NCBI GenBank assembly: GCA_946541575.1
Contig: CAMNJQ010000055.1
Location: 1-52,142, forward strand
Direction of reading: 5' to 3'
Source of the DNA: an uncultured Clostridium sp.
Lineage (GTDB): Bacteria > Bacillota_I > Bacilli_A > RF39 > UBA660
DNA: 52,142 nt
Made by a program: the position numbers and the translations under genes. The notes beneath the pieces were generated by a model. It was given only the letters and a program-made list of their open reading frames with translations, did not search any database and was not told the origin of the DNA. This document shows, piece after piece, positions 37,434 to 44,255 of the stretch; position 1 is the stretch's first letter; each line of letters starts with the position of its first letter.

Positions 37434-38321
37434 TTACTTAACAGAAGCTTCATAAATCATATTAATTGAAGATGAAAGCTTTTTATCAAATTCTTCTTGA
37501 GATTGATTTACATTTAATCCTTCAAGTAATGCTCTTGAAAAACTTGCAATCATATTTTTATTTTTAGCAAGTAGTTCACATGCTTTTTCATTTGAATAGC
37601 CACCAGAAAGAGCAACAATTTTAAGAACACAATCATAATCATATAAATCTAAATATAAATTTGGAACAGTAGGAATTGTAAACTTAAACATAACTTTTGC
37701 ATCACTATTCCACTTCTTTAATTGCTTAATTACTTCTTCCTTTAACATTTTTTCACATTCTTCTTTAGATGGAGAATTAATATCTACTTCAGGTTCAATA
37801 ATTGGAACTAATCCAAAACTTGAAATAATCTTGGCAATTTCAAATTGTTGTTTAACTACTTCTTTAATACCTTCTTCATTTGCTTCATATATTACAGATC
37901 TCATTTTAGTTCCAAACACATTCTTTTCCTTAGCAGTTTTTAATGTATCTTCTAAATTTGGAATATCCTTCATTAATTTTACACCATTTTTTAACTCAGC
38001 TAAACCTTTGTCAACTTTCAAAAATGAAACTATCTTTTTCTTTTTCCATAGATAATCTGCTGTAAACATATTATCAACTTTTGACATCATTGTTTTTTCA
38101 AAAAGAATAGAACCCAAAATTTTATCACTTGTAAACACTTTACTTGTAAAAACTCTTTCCCTCATCTTATGAATCAAATCAAACATTTCTTCTTCACTAT
38201 TATAGCTTTCTTGAGGAATACCATATAATGCTAAAGTTTTTGCACTACTTCCACCACTTTGATCCAAAGCAGCAATAAACCCCTTACGACTTTTTATAAC
38301 TTCATACATTTCGTTATTCAT
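37434..38321 (-). CDS. Fructose-bisphosphate aldolase, class I
   Basis: This 295-residue enzyme cleaves fructose 1,6-bisphosphate in glycolysis. It belongs to the single-domain class I type seen in staphylococci (FdaB-like). The N-terminal GFIAALDQSGGSS and later VPIIEPEVD match; the Schiff-base lysine is most likely the one in VMFKFTIPTVPN near residue 210. No class II zinc motif is present. The ATG at 38319-38321 has GGAGGT upstream; four extra codons in frame cover that site. It is a single-gene unit with a terminator behind. I leave the symbol empty because fda, fbaB and others are used for this family. Confidence 0.92.
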   Translation of the reverse strand: MNNEMYEVIKSRKGFIAALDQSGGSSAKTLALYGIPQESYNSEEEMFDLIHKMRERVFTSKVFTSDKILGSILFEKTMMSKVDNMFTADYLWKKKKIVSFLKVDKGLAELKNGVKLMKDIPNLEDTLKTAKEKNVFGTKMRSVIYEANEEGIKEVVKQQFEIAKIISSFGLVPIIEPEVDINSPSKEECEKMLKEEVIKQLKKWNSDAKVMFKFTIPTVPNLYLDLYDYDCVLKIVALSGGYSNEKACELLAKNKNMIASFSRALLEGLNVNQSQEEFDKKLSSSINMIYEASVK

Positions 38322-38589
38322 AAATACCTCCATTTTTCAAATTACTACATTAATATTATAAATTATTTTAAATAAAAAGTACACTAAAATCTAATGTACT
38401 ATAACTATTTATCGTTTTATATAATTAACTTATTAATAAAGCTTAAGCATCTAACAATTAAAAAATAATTCTTGTTGTCAAATTTTTCACTTCAGATTGA
38501 TTTATATTGACATGTCCTAGACACTTTATATTTTAGAAAGTGTCTAGTGTAAAACAAATAACTTGACATAATCTACATTTTTAACTGTT
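38322..38589. other. Spacer of 268 bases with inverted repeat
   Basis: This spacer lies between the aldolase gene and the DUF7666-like gene. It contains a weak hairpin at 38378-38400 (AGTACA/TGTACT, possible minus-strand terminator for the upstream gene) and an 11-bp perfect inverted repeat at 38517-38547. TTGACA-like words occur at 38507-38512 and 38563-38568 but with no good partner. I find no gene here. Confidence 0.55.
38517..38547. repeat. Perfect 11-bp inverted repeat
   Basis: CTAGACACTTT (38517-38527) is exactly mirrored by AAAGTGTCTAG (38537-38547) across a nine-base AT spacer. Neither strand has a T run after it, so it is unlikely to be an ordinary terminator. It could be an operator, an RNA structure, or the remnant of an insertion. 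Confidence 0.7.
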
Positions 38590-39096
38590 TCACCTTTTAA
38601 TTAATCTTTTATTATAAAAATTTTTAAATACCTCCTTATTACCACAAGAATAATAATCTAAATATTGATTAATAATCAAAGAATCTTTATATCGTTCCCT
38701 AAATAATTTAACTTCTTCGTCATTTAAACTAAACCCAGTGGAAATAAATCTACATACACGTCTTTCTAAAGATATCGCCAAAATTGATGAAATTATTTCT
38801 TCTCTTGACAATATGTGATTAATTCTAATTGAATTACAAGCAAAAATATTAAAATATTCATTATATTCATCGAAGCTTTCTACAATATCTCCCATACCAG
38901 TTACACTTGCTATTACACAATCATTTGGATCAAAATATCTAAAGGTATCTTCTAAATTTTTGCAAAAATGAAATCCATTTCCATTTAGTCCAAAAATTGG
39001 TTCCCCATCAATATGATATTCTTTACCTTCTTCGAATTGTTTACCATATCTATTTGTCATATTTAAATTAAATGCTTTAAATCCTTCAATTTCCAT
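38590..39096 (-). CDS. DUF7666-like protein
   Basis: This 168-residue soluble protein begins GFKAFN and continues with FEEGKEYHIDG and GLNGNGFHFCKNLEDTFRYFD, then VTGMGDIVESFDEY. This pattern (a residue-rich GxGFHFC motif followed by VxAxGxI) occurs in phage and bacterial proteins annotated DUF7666. The role is unknown. The ATG at 39094-39096 is chosen without a strong ribosome-binding site; upstream ATG and GTG codons in frame would add two or three residues. It is divergent from the HAD gene. Confidence 0.6.
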   Translation of the reverse strand: MEIEGFKAFNLNMTNRYGKQFEEGKEYHIDGEPIFGLNGNGFHFCKNLEDTFRYFDPNDCVIASVTGMGDIVESFDEYNEYFNIFACNSIRINHILSREEIISSILAISLERRVCRFISTGFSLNDEEVKLFRERYKDSLIINQYLDYYSCGNKEVFKNFYNKRLIKR

Positions 39097-39169
39097 AAAC
39101 ATCACAAAATATATTATAGCAAATAAAAGAAAATTTGGTAAAATAATATATATAAGAGATGGTGATATT

Positions 39170-39658
39170 ATGAATCAATTTTACAATAAGATAAAAACAA
39201 TGTCTAAAGGAATTAAAATAAACATATTTGTAGATATGGATGGTGTAGTAGCAGATTATGACATGATTGATCATAAAATTCATGGAACAGAAGAAGACGT
39301 TTATTTAAATAAAAGACCTATTAAAACAGTAATAAAAATATTAGAAAAAATATCAACTTTAGAAAATGTAACTTTATATATATTTTCTGTAACTAAATTA
39401 AATAACCAAATTGGTGGGAAAATAAAATGGTTAGATAAATACATGCCATTCATTAAAAGAGGAAACATTATAATAATATCAAGAGAAGACAACAATTTTG
39501 ATGAAGCATCAATAATTAAAAGTAAATACTATAAAAACAATCCAATAGATACTAATGCAGTAAATATTCATATTGATGACTCACACAATGTATTAAAAGC
39601 AATAGACAAATTAGATAAAGAGATAATACCACTTCATATCTCATCTATATTAGATTAA
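39170..39658 (+). CDS. HAD-family 5'(3')-deoxyribonucleotidase-like phosphatase
   Basis: A 162-residue HAD enzyme. Motif I is FVDMDGVVADYD with nucleophile Asp22 and acid Asp24; motif II is the Ser in IFSVTK; motif III includes a Lys in the region of KWLDKY; motif IV is IHIDDSHNVLKA. This matches the NT5C group that dephosphorylates deoxynucleotides, though substrate is uncertain. GGTGAT precedes the ATG, and a strong terminator follows. It is a single plus-strand unit between minus-strand genes. Confidence 0.8.
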   Translation: MNQFYNKIKTMSKGIKINIFVDMDGVVADYDMIDHKIHGTEEDVYLNKRPIKTVIKILEKISTLENVTLYIFSVTKLNNQIGGKIKWLDKYMPFIKRGNIIIISREDNNFDEASIIKSKYYKNNPIDTNAVNIHIDDSHNVLKAIDKLDKEIIPLHISSILD

Positions 39659-39687
39659 AAAAGAGCTTTATTAAGCTCTTTTTTTAC
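39657..39687 (+). terminator. Terminator of the HAD phosphatase gene
   Basis: A 12-bp stem (39657-39668 with 39673-39684) with TATT loop and a T run; it overlaps the TAA stop. The reverse strand also ends in T, so it may also end transcription of the tRNA pair. Confidence 0.9.
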
Positions 39688-39696
39688 ATATCAAAC

Positions 39697-39770
39697 TGGT
39701 GCCGTAAGCAAGAATCGGACTTGCATTAAAGCCTTACCATGGCCTCGTAATACCACTATACTATTACGGC
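39697..39770 (-). tRNA. tRNA-Thr (anticodon GGU), CCA encoded
   Basis: On the minus strand GCCGTAA pairs with TTACGGC as acceptor; the D arm is GTAT/TTAC with an AGTGGTA loop; the anticodon stem AGGCC/GGCTT encloses loop ATGGTAA, giving GGT at 39736-39738 (complement ACC) for ACC/ACU codons. The T arm is GCAAG/CTTGC with loop TCCGATT, in which position 55 is C instead of the usual T. The variable loop is four bases. The 3-prime end ACCA is encoded. Confidence 0.9.
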
Positions 39771-39776
39771 AAATGG

Positions 39777-39848
39777 TGCCGACTATCGGATTTGAACCAA
39801 TGACCTACGCGTTACGAGTGCGTTGCACTACCACTGTGCTAAGTCGGC
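39777..39848 (-). tRNA. tRNA-Thr (anticodon CGU), no encoded CCA
   Basis: On the minus strand GCCGACT pairs with AGTCGGC as acceptor; D arm GCAC/GTGC; anticodon stem ACGCA/CGCGT (A-C mismatch at its last pair) with loop CTCGTAA, giving CGT at 39814-39816 (complement) for ACG codons; T arm ATTGG/CCGAT with the normal TTCAAAT loop. After the discriminator A comes TTT, so CCA is added after transcription. Its 5-prime base is only eight bases after the gmk stop. Confidence 0.92.
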
Positions 39849-39855
39849 ATAAAAA

Positions 39856-40506
39856 TTACTTGTTAAAATCTACAAGCAATTCATGTATCAATTCTTCTTG
39901 ATTATTTACATCAAACTCTTCTATTCTATCTACTCGACAACGTTCAGCAATCATAATAGATCTTACCTTTTCTACTGCCTTATCAACATCATCATTTATA
40001 ACAACATAATTATACTTTTTCATTTCATTAATTTCTTTATACGCATTTTTAAATCTCTCAATTATTTTTTCTTTAGTTTCTGTTCCTCTTTTAACAAGTC
40101 TATTCTTTAATTCTCTCATAGATGGAGGCAAAATAAAAATAAATATAGCATCTGCATTAGTTTCTTTAATCTTCAATGCTCCTTGTATGTCTATTTCTAA
40201 TATGACATCAAAGCCATTATCAAGACTATCATTAACGCTTTTATTTAAAGTTCCATAATAATTACCATGCACACATGCATACTCTAAAAAGCTACCTTTT
40301 TTAACTTCTTCTTGAAACTTTTCTTGAGAAACAAAATAATAATCCACTCCATCTTTTTCATTAGGTCTAGGTTTTCTAGTAGTCATAGAAATAGAATAAG
40401 TCAAATTCTTTTCTGTTTTTAATAACTCATTATGAATAGTCCCTTTCCCTGCACCACTAGGGCCAGACAAAATAATTAAACTTCCTCGATTTGAACTCTT
40501 ATTCAT
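39856..40506 (-). CDS. gmk: Guanylate kinase
   Basis: Guanylate kinase (216 residues) phosphorylates GMP to GDP. The P-loop is SGPSGAGKGT near residues 14-23; GMP-binding parts include SMTTRKPRPNEKDGVDYYFV and FLEYACVHGNYYGT; the catalytic-site arginines lie in RLVKRGTET and ERFKNAYKEI. GAGGTGTTGG precedes the ATG. Its stop codon is directly followed by two tRNA-Thr genes on the same strand, so these are probably transcribed together. Confidence 0.97.
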   Translation of the reverse strand: MNKSSNRGSLIILSGPSGAGKGTIHNELLKTEKNLTYSISMTTRKPRPNEKDGVDYYFVSQEKFQEEVKKGSFLEYACVHGNYYGTLNKSVNDSLDNGFDVILEIDIQGALKIKETNADAIFIFILPPSMRELKNRLVKRGTETKEKIIERFKNAYKEINEMKKYNYVVINDDVDKAVEKVRSIMIAERCRVDRIEEFDVNNQEELIHELLVDFNK

Positions 40507-40543
40507 ACCAACACCTCAAAATTATTATACACTAATTAATATT

Positions 40544-41053
40544 TTACCACAACATACTATCAAGCATCATACGTTCAAAATTTTTCAAAAAAACACCTTT
40601 TTCATCTACTATTAAATAACTATTAATATTTGATTTTGGAGTTGATATTGATCCAGGATTAAAATAATACCTACCTCCATCACGAATAATCATTCCTTGA
40701 TGAGTATGCCCATAAACCAATACATCATAATTACAATCTGGATGTCTATATATATTATAAATATCTCCATGAGTGCAAAAAAAACGTTTATCAAAAGCAG
40801 TAAAGGAAAAAGAATCATGAAAATCAAGAGTGGAAGTAAAAATGTCACCAGCCACGTCACAATTACCACGGATTAGTACTTTGTTTTCAAAAGAATTAAT
40901 TATGTTCTCAATTTCTCCATTAATATCAGTATCTCCATAAAATAAATCCCCCAGAAAAATAATTATATCAGCTTGTTCAATACTATAAAGTTCTTTAACT
41001 TTTTTCAAATTTGTTTTTGCGCCATGAACATCTGATACAAACATTATTCTCAT
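40544..41053 (-). CDS. YfcE-like metallophosphoesterase, copy A
   Basis: This 169-residue calcineurin-like phosphodiesterase (YfcE/MJ0936 type) shows all metal motifs: D-x-H in FVSDVHG, GD in FLGDLFYGD, GN in LIRGNCD, H in CTHGD, and GHTH in VYGHTHQG, ending in NPGSISTP. The start at 41051-41053 is supported by GGAGTGGTG upstream; the frame runs further without conservation. It is a close paralogue of the gene just upstream, 50 bases away, sharing length and almost all motifs. The natural substrate is unknown. Confidence 0.9.
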   Translation of the reverse strand: MRIMFVSDVHGAKTNLKKVKELYSIEQADIIIFLGDLFYGDTDINGEIENIINSFENKVLIRGNCDVAGDIFTSTLDFHDSFSFTAFDKRFFCTHGDIYNIYRHPDCNYDVLVYGHTHQGMIIRDGGRYYFNPGSISTPKSNINSYLIVDEKGVFLKNFERMMLDSMLW

Positions 41054-41103
41054 ACTATCACCACTCCTATTATAACACGTAACAACAAATTTCATTAATT
41101 TAT

Positions 41104-41610
41104 TTACCATAATAATTGTTTGACAATCATTTCATCTAAATTTTTCAAATAAATCCCATTATCATCTATAATCATATAACTATTTTCTCCCCCACCCCTC
41201 GGAAAAGAAACAGAGCCCGGATTTAAAAAGTATTTATCACCATACTTTTCGATAGAACCAATATGAGTATGTCCATTAACAAATATATCGAAGTCTTCTT
41301 GAGGATAATTATATTTATTATAAATATGACCATGTGTACAAAAAAATGTTCTGTTAAATGCTTTAAAACAATAATAATTCATAAATCCTAATCCAGATTC
41401 TTCAACATCTAAATCTCTATCACAATTTCCTCGAATAAAAAATGCATTAGGGAAAGATCTATAAATCTCTACTAAATCACTAGAATCATATCCATAAAAT
41501 AAATCACCAAGAAAAAATATCTTATTAGGTTTTTCATTAAAGAAAATATCCTTAACAATATTTAGTTTTTCTTCTGAACCATGAATATCAGATACAAACA
41601 TTAATTTCAT
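41104..41610 (-). CDS. YfcE-like metallophosphoesterase, copy B
   Basis: The 168-residue paralogue of the gene downstream. Motifs: MFVSDIHGSEE, FFLGDLFYGYD, FFIRGNCDRD, FCTHGH, VNGHTHIGS and LNPGSVSFPRG. Both copies keep every metal ligand, so both are probably active. GGTGAC precedes the ATG. The pair looks like a tandem duplication that has diverged. Confidence 0.9.
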   Translation of the reverse strand: MKLMFVSDIHGSEEKLNIVKDIFFNEKPNKIFFLGDLFYGYDSSDLVEIYRSFPNAFFIRGNCDRDLDVEESGLGFMNYYCFKAFNRTFFCTHGHIYNKYNYPQEDFDIFVNGHTHIGSIEKYGDKYFLNPGSVSFPRGGGENSYMIIDDNGIYLKNLDEMIVKQLLW

Positions 41611-41636
41611 AACGTCACCAACTATATAAAAGAATT

Positions 41637-42206
41637 TTAATAAATACTATCAAACAGCATTTCTATTTCCTTTTTTACATATTTATAATTTTCTGGCCAT
41701 ATCATGTAACCATATGCTTCAATCTCTTTACCATTGTTATATTTAACATTTAACGAAAAAGAATCACCATCTAAAACACTTTCATTGTTTTTATTAAATC
41801 CATTCCATTTTATAAGTTCATTATCATTAATTAAATTAATTAATCTATCGATAAACATATTATCAGCTTCATATTCCAATGAATTTTCTTCACCAAATCT
41901 TTTAATTAAAATCAAACATTCATCATCACAAACTAAAGAATATCTTACATCTGAATTTACCATATAACCATTCGTATAACTAAATGTAAAGCTTTCTATA
42001 CTATTAACTTTTTCTACTTCTTTTTCAATATTTTCAGTTTCATAATCATCAACTTTATTTTTCGAATTATTATTTGATTTAAATATTAAATTTCCTATTA
42101 ATAATCCCCATCCAAATATTAGGATTATTCCTAGAATTATTACAATAAGCGAACCATATGTTTTAATTTTTTCTTCAGAGTTATTTTTATTTTTTTTGTC
42201 ATTCAT
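41637..42206 (-). CDS. Hypothetical single-pass membrane protein, 189 residues
   Basis: A polar Lys/Asn-rich start, one membrane helix (about residues 18-40), a linker with many charged residues, and an outside domain of about 110 residues with two Cys (CDDEC) near residue 90. I recognise no family. GAGGTG stands before the ATG. Behind it, 26 bases further, lies the phosphoesterase pair, so they may share a transcript. Confidence 0.65.
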   Translation of the reverse strand: MNDKKNKNNSEEKIKTYGSLIVIILGIILIFGWGLLIGNLIFKSNNNSKNKVDDYETENIEKEVEKVNSIESFTFSYTNGYMVNSDVRYSLVCDDECLILIKRFGEENSLEYEADNMFIDRLINLINDNELIKWNGFNKNNESVLDGDSFSLNVKYNNGKEIEAYGYMIWPENYKYVKKEIEMLFDSIY

Positions 42207-42244
42207 TTAATAACACCTCTATTATAAGAATAATTATAACATAG

Positions 42245-42273
42245 AAAAAGAAGATATAATTATTTATCTTCTT
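42245..42273 (-). terminator. Probable terminator after the slipin gene
   Basis: AAGAAGATA (42248-42256) pairs with TATCTTCTT (42265-42273) around an eight-base loop; a short T run follows on the minus strand. It overlaps the end of the slipin gene and would end the glucan synthase-pgi-slipin transcript. Confidence 0.5.
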
Positions 42274-43048
42274 CATTTTTCTTAATATTTTTTACAAAGT
42301 CTTGAATATTTGTTCCTTCAAATGCTCTTAATATTTCTATTGGTATAGCAAAAATTAAAGTGTTAGACTGATCACTAGAAACATCATTAATAGTAGATAA
42401 TGTTCTAAGATGTAATGCTCCAGGAACTTTATACATATTTTCAGCAGCTATTGCTAAGTTTTTAGAAGCCTCCACTTCACCTTCTGCTTTAGTAATTACT
42501 GCAGCTTTTTCACGCTCAGCTTCTGCTACTTTTGCAATTACTCTTTGCATTTCCTCTGGTAAAGAAATATCCTTTAATTCAACATTTTCTACTTTAATTC
42601 CCCACGGATCTGTTAATTCATCAATTATTTTACATATTTGTGCTGATATCTTTTCTCTTTCACCCAATAATTCATCAAGAGTTACGCTTCCTACTGCGTT
42701 TCTCATAGTTGTTTGAGCAAGTTGACCAGTTGCATAATAATAATTTTCAACTTCTAATATAGCTTTAGAAGCATCAAATATTTTATAATAAAGAACTGCA
42801 TTTATCTTTACAGATACATTATCTTTTGTTATAGCTTCTTGAGCAGGAACATCATCTGCTTTTGTCCTTATATCTACTTTTTTATAACTTTGAAAAATTG
42901 GTATTACAAAGTTCCATCCAGGTTTTAAAACTCTTTTAAACTTTCCTTTAGAGAATAATACTCCTCTTTCATATTCATTTACTTGTACGATACAACTAGG
43001 TAATATACATAGTAATATTACAACTATAGGTATAAATATAAATTCCAT
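42260..43048 (-). CDS. Slipin, SPFH (stomatin/prohibitin) family protein
   Basis: This 262-residue protein has an N-terminal membrane hairpin (about 1-20) followed by the SPFH domain: VNEYERGVLFSKGKF, LKPGWNFVIPI, and the helical AEAEREKAAVITKAEGE segment. It probably forms oligomers in membrane microdomains, as prokaryotic stomatins do. Many bacterial slipins stand next to an NfeD-type gene; none is here. GAGGAG lies before the ATG and the gene starts one base after pgi. Confidence 0.9.
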   Translation of the reverse strand: MEFIFIPIVVILLCILPSCIVQVNEYERGVLFSKGKFKRVLKPGWNFVIPIFQSYKKVDIRTKADDVPAQEAITKDNVSVKINAVLYYKIFDASKAILEVENYYYATGQLAQTTMRNAVGSVTLDELLGEREKISAQICKIIDELTDPWGIKVENVELKDISLPEEMQRVIAKVAEAEREKAAVITKAEGEVEASKNLAIAAENMYKVPGALHLRTLSTINDVSSDQSNTLIFAIPIEILRAFEGTNIQDFVKNIKKNEEDK

Positions 43049-43049
43049 A

Positions 43050-44255
43050 TTATTTCAACTCCTCATTAATTAATTTTTTATATTCTTGAACACCAGGCTG
43101 ATCAAATGGATTAACATCTATTAAAAGAGCTCCTACTATACTTGTTAAAATAAAGAAATGTATTAATTCTCCAATCGTTTCTTCATTTTTTTCATCTATT
43201 GTAATTATATTACTAGGAGTATGTCCATTAGAATGAGCTAATCCAACTTTATCAAGTGCTATTTTGTTTAAACTATTAAGTTCCATGTCATATTTATCCA
43301 AAGTGATCATCTTATCTTTATCAATTCCAATAACTGTTTCAAATATGATATCATGTCCTTCTTGTAAGAATTGTCCTAAAGAATGTAAATCTCTAGTATT
43401 TACACAAGAAATTGGTAGTATTCCCTTATTTCCCTTTCCTTGAGTCTCAGCAAATAATTGCTTTAACCATTCAGTAAAATAAAACAACTTAGGATTATAA
43501 ACAGTAAATGATTCGATTACTTTACCTTTTTTATAAAGTATGTCACGTATAACAGCATATTCTATTGCCCTATCAATTCTTTCATATGAATTTCTTGCGC
43601 CTTCAATTAATTTTATTATATCAATTCCAGCAACAGCAATAGGAAGAAGACCAACAGGAGTTAGACAAGAAAATCTACCACCTATTTTTGGTGGAACTGT
43701 AAAAGTAACATACCCTTTTAAATCAGCAAGATTTCTTAAGTCGCCCTCTTCAGGATCAGTAGTAATTATAATCCTATTCTTTAATTCTTCTTCACTATAT
43801 TTCTCATTCATCAACTTTAAAACTAGTGAAAATGCTATTGAAGGTTCTAATGTAGTACCAGATTTTGATATTACATTTACTATTACACTCTTATCTTTTA
43901 AATATTCTAATGTTTCATAATATTCTTCACTACATAAATTAGTACCTAAAAATATAACTTCAGGTTTGTTCCTATTATACATAGGAGATAAGGCTTCAAT
44001 TACAGCCTTACTTCCCATATATGAACCACCAATTCCTATAACTACAAATACATCACAATTTGACCTAATATAATCAGTCATATTAATTATTTTCTTAAAT
44101 TCCTGATTAGAAATGAAACTTTCCAGTTTATTCCAATATTTCAAATCTCCTTCAACAAATCTTGTCTTAATTTCTCTTGCTTTTTCTAAATATTCAACTT
44201 TATCTTCTTTTTTTACATAACTACTTACATATTTATGAAAATCAAAATTAATCAT
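43050..44255 (-). CDS. pgi: Glucose-6-phosphate isomerase
   Basis: This 401-residue enzyme interconverts glucose 6-phosphate and fructose 6-phosphate. Motifs: VIGIGGSYMGSKA, VISKSGTTLEPS, PPKIGGRFSCLTPVGLLP (signature) and INPFDQPGV-like DVNPFDQPGVQEYK at the end. It is about 45 residues shorter than Bacillus Pgi, losing the C-terminal part. The ATG (44253-44255), with GGAGGT upstream, lies eight bases inside the end of the glucan synthase gene, so both are translated together. This links hexose phosphate flow to glucan synthesis. Confidence 0.95.
   Translation of the reverse strand: MINFDFHKYVSSYVKKEDKVEYLEKAREIKTRFVEGDLKYWNKLESFISNQEFKKIINMTDYIRSNCDVFVVIGIGGSYMGSKAVIEALSPMYNRNKPEVIFLGTNLCSEEYYETLEYLKDKSVIVNVISKSGTTLEPSIAFSLVLKLMNEKYSEEELKNRIIITTDPEEGDLRNLADLKGYVTFTVPPKIGGRFSCLTPVGLLPIAVAGIDIIKLIEGARNSYERIDRAIEYAVIRDILYKKGKVIESFTVYNPKLFYFTEWLKQLFAETQGKGNKGILPISCVNTRDLHSLGQFLQEGHDIIFETVIGIDKDKMITLDKYDMELNSLNKIALDKVGLAHSNGHTPSNIITIDEKNEETIGELIHFFILTSIVGALLIDVNPFDQPGVQEYKKLINEELK

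Noticed and set aside
38507-38535. TTGACA followed by an AT-rich box as a promoter
   Set aside because: The box with right spacing is ATTTTA, and the better TATATT is only 14 bases away; no plus-strand gene follows.
39086-39283. Minus-strand open frame overlapping the HAD gene
   Set aside because: It is antisense to the well-supported HAD phosphatase and to the divergent promoter region; its aromatic-rich composition is what AT-rich shadow frames give.
40544-41110. Longer version of phosphoesterase copy A starting at 41110
   Set aside because: The extra 19 residues are not conserved with copy B, and the GGAGTGG site sits directly before the shorter start at 41053.
43540-43920. 126-residue plus-strand open frame inside pgi
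   Set aside because: It is the complement of a conserved pgi region; no start signals or known motif.
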